A stretch of 64,000 bases of DNA from Streptomyces sp. CB01635 (GCF_002803065.1 NZ_NNBL01000033.1:1-64000); one strand, 5' to 3'. Positions 41,514-50,526 are shown, counted from the stretch's first letter. Numbers and translations: made by a program. Notes: generated by a model not told the origin, from the letters alone.

Positions 41514-42434
41514 TCACTGCCCGGGCAGCCGCTCCACCGCGAACGCCCTGCCCGGGTTGTCGACGAGGATCCGGTCCACCAACTCCTTACCCAGGGCCAG
41601 TTCGAGCCGTGGGCGGACGCGGCGCAGGAGGTACGGCATCCCGGGCCCGCCGCTCACCGAACGCGCCCCGGCGGTCGTCGTGTCGCCGCCGAGCAGGAGC
41701 CGCTCGCCGAACCCCGCTTCGGCGAGCGCCGCCATCGCGTCCGGCATCCGCCAGTCCGTCGCGTGGTTGGCGCGCGACGGCCCGTCGAAGGCGAGATACG
41801 CGCCGGACTCGGCGGCCTGGCGGTGCACGGCGAAGTCGGGGGAGCGGTTGAGGTGCCCGAGCACGACCCGCTCCGGCGCCACCCCCAACTCCCCGCACAG
41901 AAGGTCGAGTACGTCCAGTACGCCCGTACCCAGTTCGTGGTGGACGGCGATCGGCGCGCCCGTCGCGTGATGGGCCTCGGCTGCGGCCCGCATCGTCCAC
42001 ACCGCGTGCGCGTCGAGGGCGTGGAAGCCGCCCGCGACCTTGATGAGCCCGGCACGCACACCGCTGTCGCCGATCCCGTCCGTGAGTTCCCGCACGAACA
42101 CGTCGGCGAGGACGGGGCGCAGCCGGTCGAGCAACTCCGGCGTGTAGTGGGCGGCTTGATGAAGTCCCGTCGCGGCCACGATGCGTACACCCGTCGTGGT
42201 CGACAGCTCGGGCAGCAGCTCGGCCCGGCGCCCCAGACCGTGCGGCGTCCACTGGACGACCGCGCCGCCGCCCGCCTCCCGGTAGGCGCGCAGTTCCGCC
42301 TCGGCGGCTGCCGCGTCGTCGAGTTCCTGGCCGGGGAGCAGCGGGCTGCGGAAGAAGAGGTGGTCGTGCGCGTCGCACACACCGAGTTCCTCCGGCGCCA
42401 CGTCCCCGAGCACGGTCCGTACGGTCGCGGTCAC
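41514..42434 (-). CDS. Phosphotriesterase-family metal hydrolase
   Basis: A 306-residue PTE-like TIM-barrel hydrolase with the full binuclear site: H23-x-H25 in CDAHDHLFF, a carbamylatable Lys in LIKVAGG, His in AVHHELG, His in LGHLNRSPD and Asp in LLGGDTT. Bacterial homologues are lactonases or carboxylesterases rather than true phosphotriesterases. GTG 42434 overlaps the DUF4865 stop (42431-42433), so the two are coupled; the TetR gene upstream completes a three-gene operon. It converges with the DUF1097 gene. Confidence 0.88.
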   Translation of the reverse strand: MTATVRTVLGDVAPEELGVCDAHDHLFFRSPLLPGQELDDAAAAEAELRAYREAGGGAVVQWTPHGLGRRAELLPELSTTTGVRIVAATGLHQAAHYTPELLDRLRPVLADVFVRELTDGIGDSGVRAGLIKVAGGFHALDAHAVWTMRAAAEAHHATGAPIAVHHELGTGVLDVLDLLCGELGVAPERVVLGHLNRSPDFAVHRQAAESGAYLAFDGPSRANHATDWRMPDAMAALAEAGFGERLLLGGDTTTAGARSVSGGPGMPYLLRRVRPRLELALGKELVDRILVDNPGRAFAVERLPGQ

Positions 42435-43015
42435 CACTGCCTCCCCCGGGGAAGCCGGTCGCGCTCGGGGGCGCTCAGGTGCAGCACCTCGTAGAGGTCG
42501 CCCGGCGTGTCCGGCGACGCGTGGTCCCAGAGGGAGAAGGTGAGCAGCTCCCAGCGGCGCGGGTCGACGGCGACTGCCGCGCACACCGCCCCGTCCTGCC
42601 CGGCGACGCGGGCCGCGTCGCGCACGGCGGCGTCCGTCACTTCGGCGAGCGGCGCCTGCCCGGTGAGGGGGGTGCGGCGGCGCACCGCGCTCCTCGGGGT
42701 GGCGTGCGAGGCCGGGCACTCCTCGTATGCGAGTCCGGCCCAGTGCTGCACCTCGGGCCGGCCGAAGTCGTCCACGATGCCCTGGAAACCTGGCCCCCAC
42801 AGGAACGAGTTCATGCCCTGAGGGGTGTTCCACAGGTAGCACGGCGCGTACTGGTTCACGGGTGACCCGGCGACGCCGCGCTCCCGCATCAGATAGGCCT
42901 TGAGCCCGAGTCCGGGGAAGTCGTCCAGGAGATGCCCCCTGGTCTCCACCCGCTTGCGGATGATGGCCATGTCGTAGTCGGCGGGCAGCGTGATCTCGTA
43001 CTGCATCGCGTGCAC
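42431..43015 (-). CDS. DUF4865 family protein (monooxygenase-like small protein)
   Basis: A 194-residue protein matching DUF4865: MQYEITLPADYDMAIIRKRVETRGHLLDDFPGLGLKAYL, the conserved APCYLWNTPQGMNSFLWGPGFQGIV core and a second related half. The family is predicted to have a dimeric alpha-beta barrel-like fold, and its biochemistry is unknown to me. Genes of this family often follow a TetR regulator. GTG 43015 is preferred because GAGGAG is 10 bases upstream; ATG 43006 is the alternative. It lies between the TetR gene and the phosphotriesterase-like gene. Confidence 0.82.
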   Translation of the reverse strand: MHAMQYEITLPADYDMAIIRKRVETRGHLLDDFPGLGLKAYLMRERGVAGSPVNQYAPCYLWNTPQGMNSFLWGPGFQGIVDDFGRPEVQHWAGLAYEECPASHATPRSAVRRRTPLTGQAPLAEVTDAAVRDAARVAGQDGAVCAAVAVDPRRWELLTFSLWDHASPDTPGDLYEVLHLSAPERDRLPRGRQW

Positions 43016-43034
43016 GGTCGTGTCACTCCTCGGC

Positions 43035-43595
43035 TCAGGCGGCGGGTACGAGCAGCGAGAGCAGTCCGCGCACCCCCGCGTCGAAAGCGGCGGGCGAGCC
43101 GGACGCGCGGGCCAGCACATAGCCGCCCTGCACCGTCGCGACGATCGTCGCCGCGATCTCCTCGGCATCCAGCGAAGGCGCGAACTCGCCCTGTTCCTTG
43201 CCCTCTTCGACGATCCCGGCGAGCTGCTCCCGCAGCCAGTCGATCGTCTCGTCGACCGGAGCGCGCAGCGCGTCGCTCGCGATCACATCCGGGTCCATCG
43301 TGAGCCGGCCGATCGGGCAGCCGCGCAGCACATCGCGCTCGCGCCGCAGATACGCCTCGATACGGGCGTACGCGGAGCCGGCGCCGTCGAACGACTTCGC
43401 GGCCGTGGCCCGCATCTCCTGCGCCGTCCGCTCGATCGCGGCGAGCGCGAGGTCCTGCTTCCCCCCGAAGTGGTGGTACATGCTGCCCTGCCCCGCGTCG
43501 GCGCGCTGCTGGATCGCCTTGGGGCTCGTGCCCACGTACCCCCGCTCCCACAGGAGCTCACGAGTGGACTCGATCAACCGCTCCGAAGTGCTCAT
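43035..43595 (-). CDS. TetR/AcrR family transcriptional regulator
   Basis: A 186-residue TetR regulator. The HTH (TSPKAIQQRADAGQGSMYHHFGGKQDLALAAI, about 23-54) is followed by a ligand domain with CPIGRLTMDPDVIASD, typical of the TetR_C_33/LmrA-YxaF type. It heads the operon with DUF4865 and the PTE-like hydrolase and has a near-perfect 22-bp palindrome 8 bases upstream of its start, so autorepression is very likely. The inducer may be a lactone or aldehyde-type compound handled by the downstream enzymes. Confidence 0.9.
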   Translation of the reverse strand: MSTSERLIESTRELLWERGYVGTSPKAIQQRADAGQGSMYHHFGGKQDLALAAIERTAQEMRATAAKSFDGAGSAYARIEAYLRRERDVLRGCPIGRLTMDPDVIASDALRAPVDETIDWLREQLAGIVEEGKEQGEFAPSLDAEEIAATIVATVQGGYVLARASGSPAAFDAGVRGLLSLLVPAA

Positions 43596-43602
43596 AAAGC
43601 CA

Positions 43603-43624
43603 CTGTACATACTAGTAGGTACAG
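43603..43624. promoter_or_regulatory. TetR operator, 22-bp palindrome with one mismatch
   Basis: CTGTACATACT (43603-43613) and AGTAGGTACAG (43614-43624) pair at 10 of 11 positions, centred on ACTAGT. The site is 8 bases upstream of the TetR start, where binding would block the operon promoter. Confidence 0.75.
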
Positions 43625-43778
43625 AAGTCGAGAGCGAGGAGAGTAGGCGGAAGCAGGCCCAGTACTCCCGTGGTGGTACGCGCGCTGCCGCTGGCTGTAC
43701 GACGACTTCGACCCCCTTTCGGAGCGAGTCTCGAGTCATCGAGAAGACGTGAGCACACGTTCCGAGGAGATGACTCTC

Positions 43779-44060
43779 ATGCAGACCCTGGCGAACTGGG
43801 ACGGCGGGCCCGGCCCGTGGATCCTGTTCTTCCCGCTGATCTGGGCGGCCGTCGTCATCGGCGTCGTCACGCTGCTGCGCCGCACCGTGTGGCGCGGACG
43901 CCGTCGTGGTGGCCCCTGGCGGCCCGCCGCCGACGAGAACTCGCCCCTCACCGTGCTCGGCCGGCGCTTCGCCGCGGGCGAGATCGACGAGGACGAGTAC
44001 TGGCGCCGCAGCTCCGTCCTGAACGAGGAGTTCGGCCGCACCAAGGGCGGTGCGGAATGA
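43779..44060 (+). CDS. SHOCT-domain small membrane protein
   Basis: A 93-residue protein: one membrane helix (GPWILFFPLIWAAVVIGVVTLL, about 11-32), a basic stretch, and a C-terminal SHOCT motif (ENSPLTVLGRRFAAGEIDEDEYWRRSSVL). SHOCT domains often mediate oligomerisation of small membrane proteins. Start 43779 is chosen because GAGGAG ends 9 bases upstream; ATG 43770 and GTG 43749 are in frame. Its stop overlaps the ATPase start (ATGA), so it is the first gene of the SHOCT-ABC-FtsX operon and may be an accessory subunit. Confidence 0.85.
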   Translation: MQTLANWDGGPGPWILFFPLIWAAVVIGVVTLLRRTVWRGRRRGGPWRPAADENSPLTVLGRRFAAGEIDEDEYWRRSSVLNEEFGRTKGGAE

Positions 44061-44845
44061 CCACCGCCACCCGTACCCGGACCGCGGCCCGAGTCGTCGA
44101 CGCCGTGAAGGTCTACGGCAGCGGCGACACCGCGGTCCGGGCCCTGGACGGCGTGAGCGTCGGCTTCGAGGCCGGGAGGTTCACCGCGATCATGGGTCCT
44201 TCCGGCTCCGGCAAGTCCACGCTCATGCACTGCGCGGCGGGCCTCGACACCCTCAGCGCCGGCTCCGCCTTCATCGGCGACACCGACCTGAGCGACCTCG
44301 ACGACCGCCGCCTGACCCTGCTGCGCCGCGACCGCATCGGCTTCGTGTTCCAGGCCTTCAACCTGGTGCCGACGCTGACGGTCGCGGAGAACATCACCCT
44401 GCCGATGGACCTCGCGGGCGCGAAGGACGACGCCGCCTCCAGGGAGTGGATCGACGCCCTGGTCGACGTCGTCGGCCTGCGCGACCGCCTGCACCACCGA
44501 CCGTCCGAACTCTCCGGCGGACAGCAGCAGCGCGTCGCCGTGGCCCGGGCCTTCGCGGGGCGCCCCGACGTCGTCTTCGCCGACGAGCCCACCGGCAACC
44601 TCGACTCGCGCTCCGGCGAGGAGGTGCTCGGGCTCCTCGGCCGCGCCGTGCGGCAGATGGACCGTACGGTCGTCATGGTCACCCACGACCCGGTGGCCGC
44701 CGCCCACGCCGACGAGGTCGTCTTCCTCGCCGACGGCCGCCTGGTCGACCGGATGCAGGACCCGACCCCGGACAAGGTCCTCGACCGCATGAAGGCCTTC
44801 GACGCGGCCGGCGGCGCACGGCATGCGGGGGAGACACCGTCATGA
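44057..44845 (+). CDS. ABC transporter ATP-binding protein (MacB/LolD type)
   Basis: A 262-residue ATPase of the LolD/MacB family. Walker A GPSGSGKST, Q-loop FVFQAFNLVP, signature LSGGQQQRVAVARAF, Walker B VVFADEPTGNLDS and switch His VTHD are intact. The C-terminal tail QDPTPDKVLDRMKAFD is typical of Streptomyces members. It drives the large FtsX-like permease, whose gene overlaps it by 4 bases. Mechanotransmission or export of peptides, lipoproteins or antibiotics is usual for the family, but the substrate is unknown. Confidence 0.95.
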   Translation: MTTATRTRTAARVVDAVKVYGSGDTAVRALDGVSVGFEAGRFTAIMGPSGSGKSTLMHCAAGLDTLSAGSAFIGDTDLSDLDDRRLTLLRRDRIGFVFQAFNLVPTLTVAENITLPMDLAGAKDDAASREWIDALVDVVGLRDRLHHRPSELSGGQQQRVAVARAFAGRPDVVFADEPTGNLDSRSGEEVLGLLGRAVRQMDRTVVMVTHDPVAAAHADEVVFLADGRLVDRMQDPTPDKVLDRMKAFDAAGGARHAGETPS

Positions 44846-47412
44846 GCTCCGTGAGCACCTCCGCGCGCCTGAGCCTGTCGTCCCTGCGCGCCCACAAGCG
44901 GCGCTTCGCCGGCACCTTCCTGGCCGTCCTGCTCGGCGTCGCGTTCCTCGCCGGCACGCTCGTCATGGGCGACACCCTGCGCGCCAGCTTCGACACCATG
45001 TTCGGCAACGCGTCGAGCGGCACCGACGCCGTCGTCCGCAGCACGAACGTGATCACGACCCCCGGTGAGAGCCAGGGCACCCGACAGCCTGTCGCCGCGT
45101 CGCTCGCGAAGAAGCTCGCGGACACCCCGGGCGTCGCCGCCGCCGTGCCCGGCATCCAGGGCGCGGGCCAGCTCGTCGGCAGCAACGGCAAGGCGATCGG
45201 CGGCCAGGGCCCGCCCACCCTCGCGGGCAACTGGATCACCGACCCCGAACTCAACCCGTACCGCTTGGCCGAAGGGCACACCCCTTCGAAGACCGGCGAG
45301 GTGGTCGTCAACCGTGGAGCCGCGAAGAAGGGTGACCTCGAGATCGGCGACACCACGACCCTGCGCACCCCCGACCCCGTCAAGGTGACGATCGTCGGCC
45401 TCGCCACGTTCGGCGGCGAGGACGGCATGGCCCAGGTGACGTACACCGGCATGACGCAGGCCGACGCGGAGAAGTACCTCACGCCGAAGCCCGGCGAGGC
45501 CGCGTCCATCCAGGTGCGGGCCGGCCCCGGCACCAGCCAGCGGGAACTCGTCGACGAGCTGACTCCCGTACTGCCCAAGGGAGTCGAGGCCATCACCGGT
45601 GAGGCGTCGGCGCAGGAGAACACAGACATGATCTCCGGGCAGTTCCTGACCCTCTTCACCACCTTCCTCCTCGTGTTCTCCGGCATCGCCCTGCTGGTGG
45701 CGACCTTCTCGATCCACAACACGTTCGCGATCGTCGTCGCCCAGCGCACCCGGGAGAACGCGCTCCTGCGTGCCCTCGGCGCCTCCCGCCGCCAGGTCAC
45801 CGCCACCACGCTCGTCGAGGCGAGCGCCGTCGCCGTCCTCGCGTCGGTCGCCGGTCTCGCCGGCGGCATCGGCATCGCGGCCGGGCTCCAGGCGCTCTTC
45901 CCCGCGATCGGCTTCCCGTTCCCCGACGGCGCTCTCGTGATCAGCGGCCTGTCCATGCTGCTCCCGCTCGCCGTCGGCATCCTCGTCTGCCTCGGCTCCG
46001 CGCTCCTGCCCGCCGTACGAGCCGGACGCACCGCACCCCTGGCGGCCCTGCGCGAGACGGCAGTCGACCAGTCCGGGGCCTCGCGCCGCCGCGCCGTCGT
46101 CGGTACGGCACTGGGCGTCACGGCGGTCGCCGTCACCCTGATCGGTGTCCTCGCGGCGCCGTCCATCTGGCTCGCCGGCCTCGGCAGTGTGCTGATCCTC
46201 GTCGCGTTCGTGGTGCTCGGTCCCGTCGCCTCGTCGCGCGCCGTACGCGTCCTCGGCAGCCCCCTCGACAAGCTGCGCGGTGTCACCGGCGGCCTCGCCC
46301 GGCGCAACGCGCTGCGCAGCCCCAAGCGCACCGCCGCGACCGCGAGCGCCCTGATGATCGGTGTCGCCGTCGTCTCCCTGTTCACCGTCTTCGGCGCCTC
46401 GCTGAAGGCGACCATGGACCAGACGGTGTCTCGCTCCTTCGCCGGCGACATCGCCGTGTCCGCGCCGTCGTTCGGCGCGGGCGGCAGCGGCCTCAGCCCG
46501 AAGCTCGCCCCGGCGATCGCCGAGCAGCCGCAGGTCGCGACAGCCGTCGGCCTGGGCAAGGGCGTCGCGGACGTCGACGGCGAGGGCCGCGCCCTCACCG
46601 TCACCGACCCGGCCGCGCTCGCCAGGTCCTTCGACCTGGGCACCGTCCGCGGCTCCCTGAACGACCTCGGCACGGACGGCATCGCGATCACCCGCAAGGA
46701 GGCCGACAAGCAGCACCTGGAACCGGGCAGCCGCGCCCGACTGGCCTTCACCGACGGCAAGCAGCAGAACTTCACGGTTCGCGCGGTCTACGGCCAGTCG
46801 GAGCTCGCGGGGGACTACGTCATCACGCGCGAGGCCTGGGCCCCGCACCGCGCCCAGGACTCCGACACCCTGATCGCCGTCACGTTCGAGGACGGCGTGA
46901 GCACGGCCGACGGCAAGGCCGCCGTCTCCAAGGTCGCAGCGGCGTACGGGAATCCGGAGGTGCAGACCCGCGACGAGTACGCGCAGTCGTCCGCCGGTGG
47001 CATCGACATGATGCTGACCCTGGTCTACGCGCTGCTGGCCCTCGCCGTGCTGATCGCTCTGCTCGGCATCGCCAACACCCTCACCCTGGCCGTCCACGAA
47101 CGCACCCGTGAACTGGGCCTGTTGAGGGCCGTCGGCCAGACCCGCGCCCAGCTGCGGGCCATGGTCCGGTGGGAGTCCGTCCTGGTCGCGGCGTTCGGCA
47201 CCGCGGGCGGCCTGGTGCTCGGCGGCTTCCTCGGCTGGGTCCTGGTCGAGGCGTCGGACGGCGCGAGCGACAGCGCGTTCGCGTTCGCCCTGCCCCCGCT
47301 CCAGCTCGTCGTCGTGGCCCTGGTGGGCCTCGCCGCCGGAGCGCTCGCGGGCCTGCGTCCGGCCCGCCGCGCCGCACGCCTCGATGTGCTGCGGGCCATC
47401 GCCACCGAGTGA
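44842..47412 (+). CDS. FtsX-like ABC permease with two extracytoplasmic domains
   Basis: An 856-residue permease. The first helix (FAGTFLAVLLGVAFLAGTLVMG, about 23-44) is followed by a large external MacB_PCD-like domain, the three-helix FtsX domain (about 270-400), more helices, a second external domain and a second FtsX domain whose last helices end in LRPARRAARLDVLRAIATE. This duplicated layout is a single-chain permease that needs only the ATPase upstream. It overlaps the ATPase by 4 bases. A resistance or envelope-stress role is common, but no two-component system is adjacent. Confidence 0.94.
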   Translation: MSSVSTSARLSLSSLRAHKRRFAGTFLAVLLGVAFLAGTLVMGDTLRASFDTMFGNASSGTDAVVRSTNVITTPGESQGTRQPVAASLAKKLADTPGVAAAVPGIQGAGQLVGSNGKAIGGQGPPTLAGNWITDPELNPYRLAEGHTPSKTGEVVVNRGAAKKGDLEIGDTTTLRTPDPVKVTIVGLATFGGEDGMAQVTYTGMTQADAEKYLTPKPGEAASIQVRAGPGTSQRELVDELTPVLPKGVEAITGEASAQENTDMISGQFLTLFTTFLLVFSGIALLVATFSIHNTFAIVVAQRTRENALLRALGASRRQVTATTLVEASAVAVLASVAGLAGGIGIAAGLQALFPAIGFPFPDGALVISGLSMLLPLAVGILVCLGSALLPAVRAGRTAPLAALRETAVDQSGASRRRAVVGTALGVTAVAVTLIGVLAAPSIWLAGLGSVLILVAFVVLGPVASSRAVRVLGSPLDKLRGVTGGLARRNALRSPKRTAATASALMIGVAVVSLFTVFGASLKATMDQTVSRSFAGDIAVSAPSFGAGGSGLSPKLAPAIAEQPQVATAVGLGKGVADVDGEGRALTVTDPAALARSFDLGTVRGSLNDLGTDGIAITRKEADKQHLEPGSRARLAFTDGKQQNFTVRAVYGQSELAGDYVITREAWAPHRAQDSDTLIAVTFEDGVSTADGKAAVSKVAAAYGNPEVQTRDEYAQSSAGGIDMMLTLVYALLALAVLIALLGIANTLTLAVHERTRELGLLRAVGQTRAQLRAMVRWESVLVAAFGTAGGLVLGGFLGWVLVEASDGASDSAFAFALPPLQLVVVALVGLAAGALAGLRPARRAARLDVLRAIATE

Positions 47413-47466
47413 CGTGGTCCGTGCCGTGAGGAGTGACGCGGCCCGTGCCGTACGAGGGGGTGGTCA

Positions 47467-47500
47467 CCGCCCGGTCAGCCGACAACGGCCGACCGGGCGG
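47467..47500. terminator. Hairpin at the convergent end of the FtsX and ATPase-regulator genes
   Basis: CCGCCCGGTC (47467-47476) and GACCGGGCGG (47491-47500) form a 10-bp perfect stem with a 14-base loop. It overlaps the last codons of the minus-strand gene and lies 55 bases beyond the FtsX stop. Confidence 0.5.
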
Positions 47501-47993
47501 GAGCATGTCGGGCCGCGCGGCGGTCCGCCGGGGAGTCCAGCTCGGGGAAGGCGTCCGTCACCCGGTACTCGGGAATCGGCGGCAGCGGCAGCGCCGCCGG
47601 CGGTGCCGGGAGCGTGAACCACACGACCTTGCCGTCCTCGCCCTGCGGCCGCGCGCCCCAGCTCTCGCTGACCGCGGCGACCAGGGCGAGGCCCCGGCCG
47701 CAGGTCGAGAGCGGGTCGGCGTCGCACAGTTGCGGCAGGTGCGGGTCGTGGTCGTGCACCGACACCGTGAGGCGGTCGCGCAGCAACTCGATCTCGACGG
47801 TGCACATCTTGTCGGGACCGGCGTGCCGATGGACGTTGGTCAGCAACTCGGTCACGCCGAGCATCGCCTCGTCGATCAGGGGTTCCAGATGCCAGTAGCG
47901 CAACTGCGCCGATACGATTCTGCGGACCTGGCGGATCCGCGACGGCAGGGCCTGGAGCTCCACCGTGCAATGCTTGCTTGGGTGGCTGATCAC
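47475..47993 (-). CDS. RsbW-like ATP-binding protein (anti-sigma factor/HATPase)
   Basis: A 172-residue HATPase_c_2 protein of the RsbW/SpoIIAB type that is abundant in Streptomyces. The N-box is EAMLGVTELLTNVHRHA, the G1-like box DHDPHLPQ is partly degenerate (VSVHDHDP), and CGRGLALVAAVSESWG is the G2 box. A Pro-rich tail of about 45 residues follows. Such proteins bind sigma factors or STAS partners, phosphorylating the latter. GTG 47993 follows GGGGAG. No sigma gene is adjacent. Confidence 0.86.
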   Translation of the reverse strand: MISHPSKHCTVELQALPSRIRQVRRIVSAQLRYWHLEPLIDEAMLGVTELLTNVHRHAGPDKMCTVEIELLRDRLTVSVHDHDPHLPQLCDADPLSTCGRGLALVAAVSESWGARPQGEDGKVVWFTLPAPPAALPLPPIPEYRVTDAFPELDSPADRRAARHAPARSAVVG

Positions 47994-48204
47994 GGCTGCG
48001 ACTCCCCGAATTGAAGGTCCGGAAGAAGGCGGAGTACCGAGCCAGCAGAGGGTCGCGTTGTCAGCCGAGGCCCGCCTGCTGCATGTCCGGCGGGCTGGTT
48101 CGCAGCGTTATCGCCGGTAAACCCTGAGTAGTGATGTGTGACCAGAGTGACTCAGGGGGTGCGAGCCTGCAACTCGCGCACGCAGTCCCCCAGTCCGCCG
48201 CCGA

Positions 48205-48549
48205 CTACGTCAGCCGGCCGCGCGCCCTGCGCACCGCGTCGAGGAACCGACGCGTCGTGGGCGGCCCGCTCTCGCCGACGAGACGGGGCACCGCGTCGCC
48301 GGGTTCATGATCGTCGCCGAGTTTCAGCAGGTAGCGCCTGCCGCCGACATCGGCGAGCGCCCGGTCGCCGGGCGCGAACCAGGCCTTGCCGGCGCGGACT
48401 TCCTGGAGTGGCGCGCTGTCGATCTCGCTGCCGTAACTCGTGAGCAGTTCGAGACGGCCGCCCTTGATGCGGACCTCGCCTGCCCGGGTGAGCGAGCGAA
48501 GCAGTCGCCCTATGCGCACACCCGTCGCCGTGAACTCCGGCTCCGCCAT
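48205..48549 (-). CDS. Conserved actinobacterial protein of unknown function
   Basis: A 114-residue basic protein ([40 protein letters not shown]...) with a probable beta-rich core and an Arg-rich end. I have seen this pattern as a conserved Streptomyces hypothetical and know no function. ATG 48549 follows AAGGGGGCGG. It is divergent from the cysteine desulfhydrase-like gene and downstream of nothing obviously related. Confidence 0.7.
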   Translation of the reverse strand: MAEPEFTATGVRIGRLLRSLTRAGEVRIKGGRLELLTSYGSEIDSAPLQEVRAGKAWFAPGDRALADVGGRRYLLKLGDDHEPGDAVPRLVGESGPPTTRRFLDAVRRARGRLT

Positions 48550-48855
48550 GTCGTCCGCCCCCTTGGTGTGAGCTCTCACCGGCCCCGCGGTGCAGTCTGC
48601 CCGCACGAAGGCGTCCGCACCAGTGCGCGGGGGAGTGCGCCCGGCAGGGGAAGGGTCGACTCACGCCTTTGTTCCTCCGCACGCCTGTTCCTGCCTTGGG
48701 GCAGGTGTTCCTTTGAGTTGCTCAAAGGGGTGTTTATGCAGGTGAGAAGCGTGCGGAAGGTGTTTATGATCGGGGCGTCCGACCGGTCGCAAAGACGACG
48801 GCCGGGTGTGGACGGCGTCGGACCGGCGCTCGGAACGACGCTAAGGAGCCATGTG
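48550..48855 (+). promoter_or_regulatory. Structured leader upstream of the Cds1-like gene
   Basis: The 306-base gap holds a perfect 8-bp hairpin CCTTTGAG-TTG-CTCAAAGG (48710-48728), a smaller CTGCC/GGCAG hairpin just before it (about 48691-48704), and the decamer GGTGTTTATG repeated at 48729 and 48759, 30 bases apart. The segment from the ATG at 48736 is open in frame with the downstream enzyme, so an N-terminally extended product is possible. No recognised riboswitch is seen. Confidence 0.4.
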
Positions 48856-50013
48856 GTGAGCACCCCTCGGCAGGACCCGTCAGCCGTGATCCCCCAAGGG
48901 CCGGAACCGGTGCCCACGCTGGACGTGGACCACACGGACGCGGCGTACCGAAGCTGGCTCAAAGAAGCCGTACGAAAGGTCCAGGCCGACGCCAACCGGT
49001 CGGCCGACACCCACCTCCTGCGTTTCCCGCTCCCCGAGGAGTGGGGCATCGACCTCTATCTGAAGGACGAGTCGACGCACATCACCGGCAGCCTGAAGCA
49101 CCGGCTCGCCCGCTCGCTGTTCCTCTACGGCCTGTGCAACGGGTGGATCCGGCCCGGCCGCCCCGTCATCGAGGCGTCCAGCGGTTCGACCGCCGTCTCC
49201 GAGGCCTACTTCGCGAAGCTCATCGGGGTGCCCTTCATCGCCGTGATGCCCCGCACCACCAGCCCCGAGAAGATCCGCCTGATCGAATTCCACGGCGGCC
49301 GGTGCCACTTCGTCGACGACTCGCGCACGATGTACGAGGAGTCGGCGGCCCTCGCGGTCGACACCGGCGGCCACTACATGGACCAGTTCACGTACGCGGA
49401 GCGGGCCACCGACTGGCGCGGCAACAACAACATCGCGGAATCGATCTACCGGCAGCTGGAGCTGGAGCGCTACCCCGAGCCCACCTGGATCGTCGCCACC
49501 GCCGGCACCGGAGGCACCTCCGCGACCATCGCCCGGTACGTCCACTACATGCAGCACGACACCCGCCTCTGCGTCGCCGACCCCGAGAACTCCTGCTTCT
49601 TCGAGGGCTGGACGACCGGGGACCCGGACGTCACCTGCGACTGCGGCTCCCGCATCGAGGGAATCGGCAGGCCCCGCATGGAGCCGAGCTTCGTGCCCGG
49701 TGCGATCGACCGCATGATGAAGGTGCCGGACGCCGCAAGCGTCGCCGCCGTGCGCGCCCTGGAGGGCGCCATCGGCCGCAAGGCGGGCGGCTCGACCGGT
49801 ACGGGGTTGTGGAGCGCACTGAAGATCGTCGCCGAGATGGTGGCCGAGGGCAGGACCGGCAGCGTCGTCACCCTGCTGTGCGACCCGGGGGACCGCTACC
49901 TCGACAAGTACTACTCCGACCAGTGGCTGGCCCACCAGGGTATGGACATCGCGCCGTACACGCGGACCATCGAGACACTGCTCGCCACTGGCGTCTGGCC
50001 GAGCGCGGACTGA
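48856..50013 (+). CDS. PLP-dependent cysteine synthase-family enzyme, Cds1 (L-cysteine desulfhydrase)-like
   Basis: A 385-residue fold-type II PLP enzyme. K81 in [10 protein letters not shown] is the Schiff-base lysine, [19 protein letters not shown] binds substrate carboxylate and [14 protein letters not shown] binds the PLP phosphate. The C-terminal [17 protein letters not shown] is typical of the Cds1 branch (Rv3684 in M. tuberculosis), which releases sulfide, ammonia and pyruvate from cysteine and is linked to redox balance. Extra cysteines (VTCDCGS) are a feature of the branch. GTG 48856 is preferred because AAGGAG lies 7 bases upstream. Confidence 0.85.
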   Translation: MSTPRQDPSAVIPQGPEPVPTLDVDHTDAAYRSWLKEAVRKVQADANRSADTHLLRFPLPEEWGIDLYLKDESTHITGSLKHRLARSLFLYGLCNGWIRPGRPVIEASSGSTAVSEAYFAKLIGVPFIAVMPRTTSPEKIRLIEFHGGRCHFVDDSRTMYEESAALAVDTGGHYMDQFTYAERATDWRGNNNIAESIYRQLELERYPEPTWIVATAGTGGTSATIARYVHYMQHDTRLCVADPENSCFFEGWTTGDPDVTCDCGSRIEGIGRPRMEPSFVPGAIDRMMKVPDAASVAAVRALEGAIGRKAGGSTGTGLWSALKIVAEMVAEGRTGSVVTLLCDPGDRYLDKYYSDQWLAHQGMDIAPYTRTIETLLATGVWPSAD

Positions 50014-50028
50014 GGCCCGGGACCTGCC

Positions 50029-50526
50029 TCAACTCGCCCTGGAATCCCGGGAGTTCACGGCGATCCTGCGGTCGAGCGCGGCCACCGCGTCACGGAACGC
50101 TCGGCCGAGTCCGGCCCGGCCGAGCCGCAGGCCCACCCGGAAAGCGGCGGCGCCGTCCGCGGCGAACGTCCACTGCACCCGCGTCCCGCCGACGCCCGAC
50201 GGCGTGAGCCGCCACTCCTCGACCAGGGCACGTATCCCCGGCGCGTTGGTCTCGTCCACCCGGTACGCGTACACCGTGTCGGGCTCGGCCGCGAGGATGG
50301 TCTCCCGCATGCGCGTACCGCCCCTGAGCCGCACCTCGCGCCCCGCGCCGCCGTCCGTCGGGCGGGCGAGCGTCACGGCGGAGAACCACTCGGGCCAGCC
50401 CGTCACGTCTTCGGAGAGCGCCCTGAACACCGCCTGCGGGGGTGCTGACACCTCACGGGCGAAGACCAGGCGCAGTGGCGCGGACTCGGTGAACTCGAGC
50501 CCCACGGGCTTCAGTCGGCGTGCCAT
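50029..50526 (-). CDS. SRPBCC family protein (polyketide cyclase/dehydrase-like)
   Basis: A 165-residue START/Bet v1-fold protein: FAREVSAPPQAVFRALSEDVTGWPEWFSAVTLARP starts the cavity fold and WTFAADGAAAFRVGLRLGRAGLGRAF gives the C-terminal helix. Members bind hydrophobic ligands or act as cyclases or chaperones. No biosynthetic cluster is nearby. ATG 50526. It converges with the Cds1-like gene, 15 bases apart. Confidence 0.86.
   Translation of the reverse strand: MARRLKPVGLEFTESAPLRLVFAREVSAPPQAVFRALSEDVTGWPEWFSAVTLARPTDGGAGREVRLRGGTRMRETILAAEPDTVYAYRVDETNAPGIRALVEEWRLTPSGVGGTRVQWTFAADGAAAFRVGLRLGRAGLGRAFRDAVAALDRRIAVNSRDSRAS

Noticed and set aside
41514-42434. True organophosphate phosphotriesterase
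   Set aside because: The metal site is conserved across the whole superfamily. Length and context fit the PTE-like lactonase/esterase group, so substrate cannot be named.
44113-47097. Minus-strand open frame of nearly 1000 codons opposite the ABC operon
   Set aside because: It has no recognisable domain, and the plus strand has clear ATPase and permease motifs over the same span.
44050-47412. Extension of the FtsX permease frame upstream into the ATPase region (about 1120 codons)
   Set aside because: The upstream part is out of frame with the ATPase and Arg/Pro-rich. The real permease start is ATG 44842, overlapping the ATPase stop.
48307-48855. N-terminal extension of the Cds1-like protein
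   Set aside because: The frame is open, but the segment overlaps the divergent hypothetical gene and has no family similarity. AAGGAG before GTG 48856 marks a better start, though ATG 48736 remains possible.
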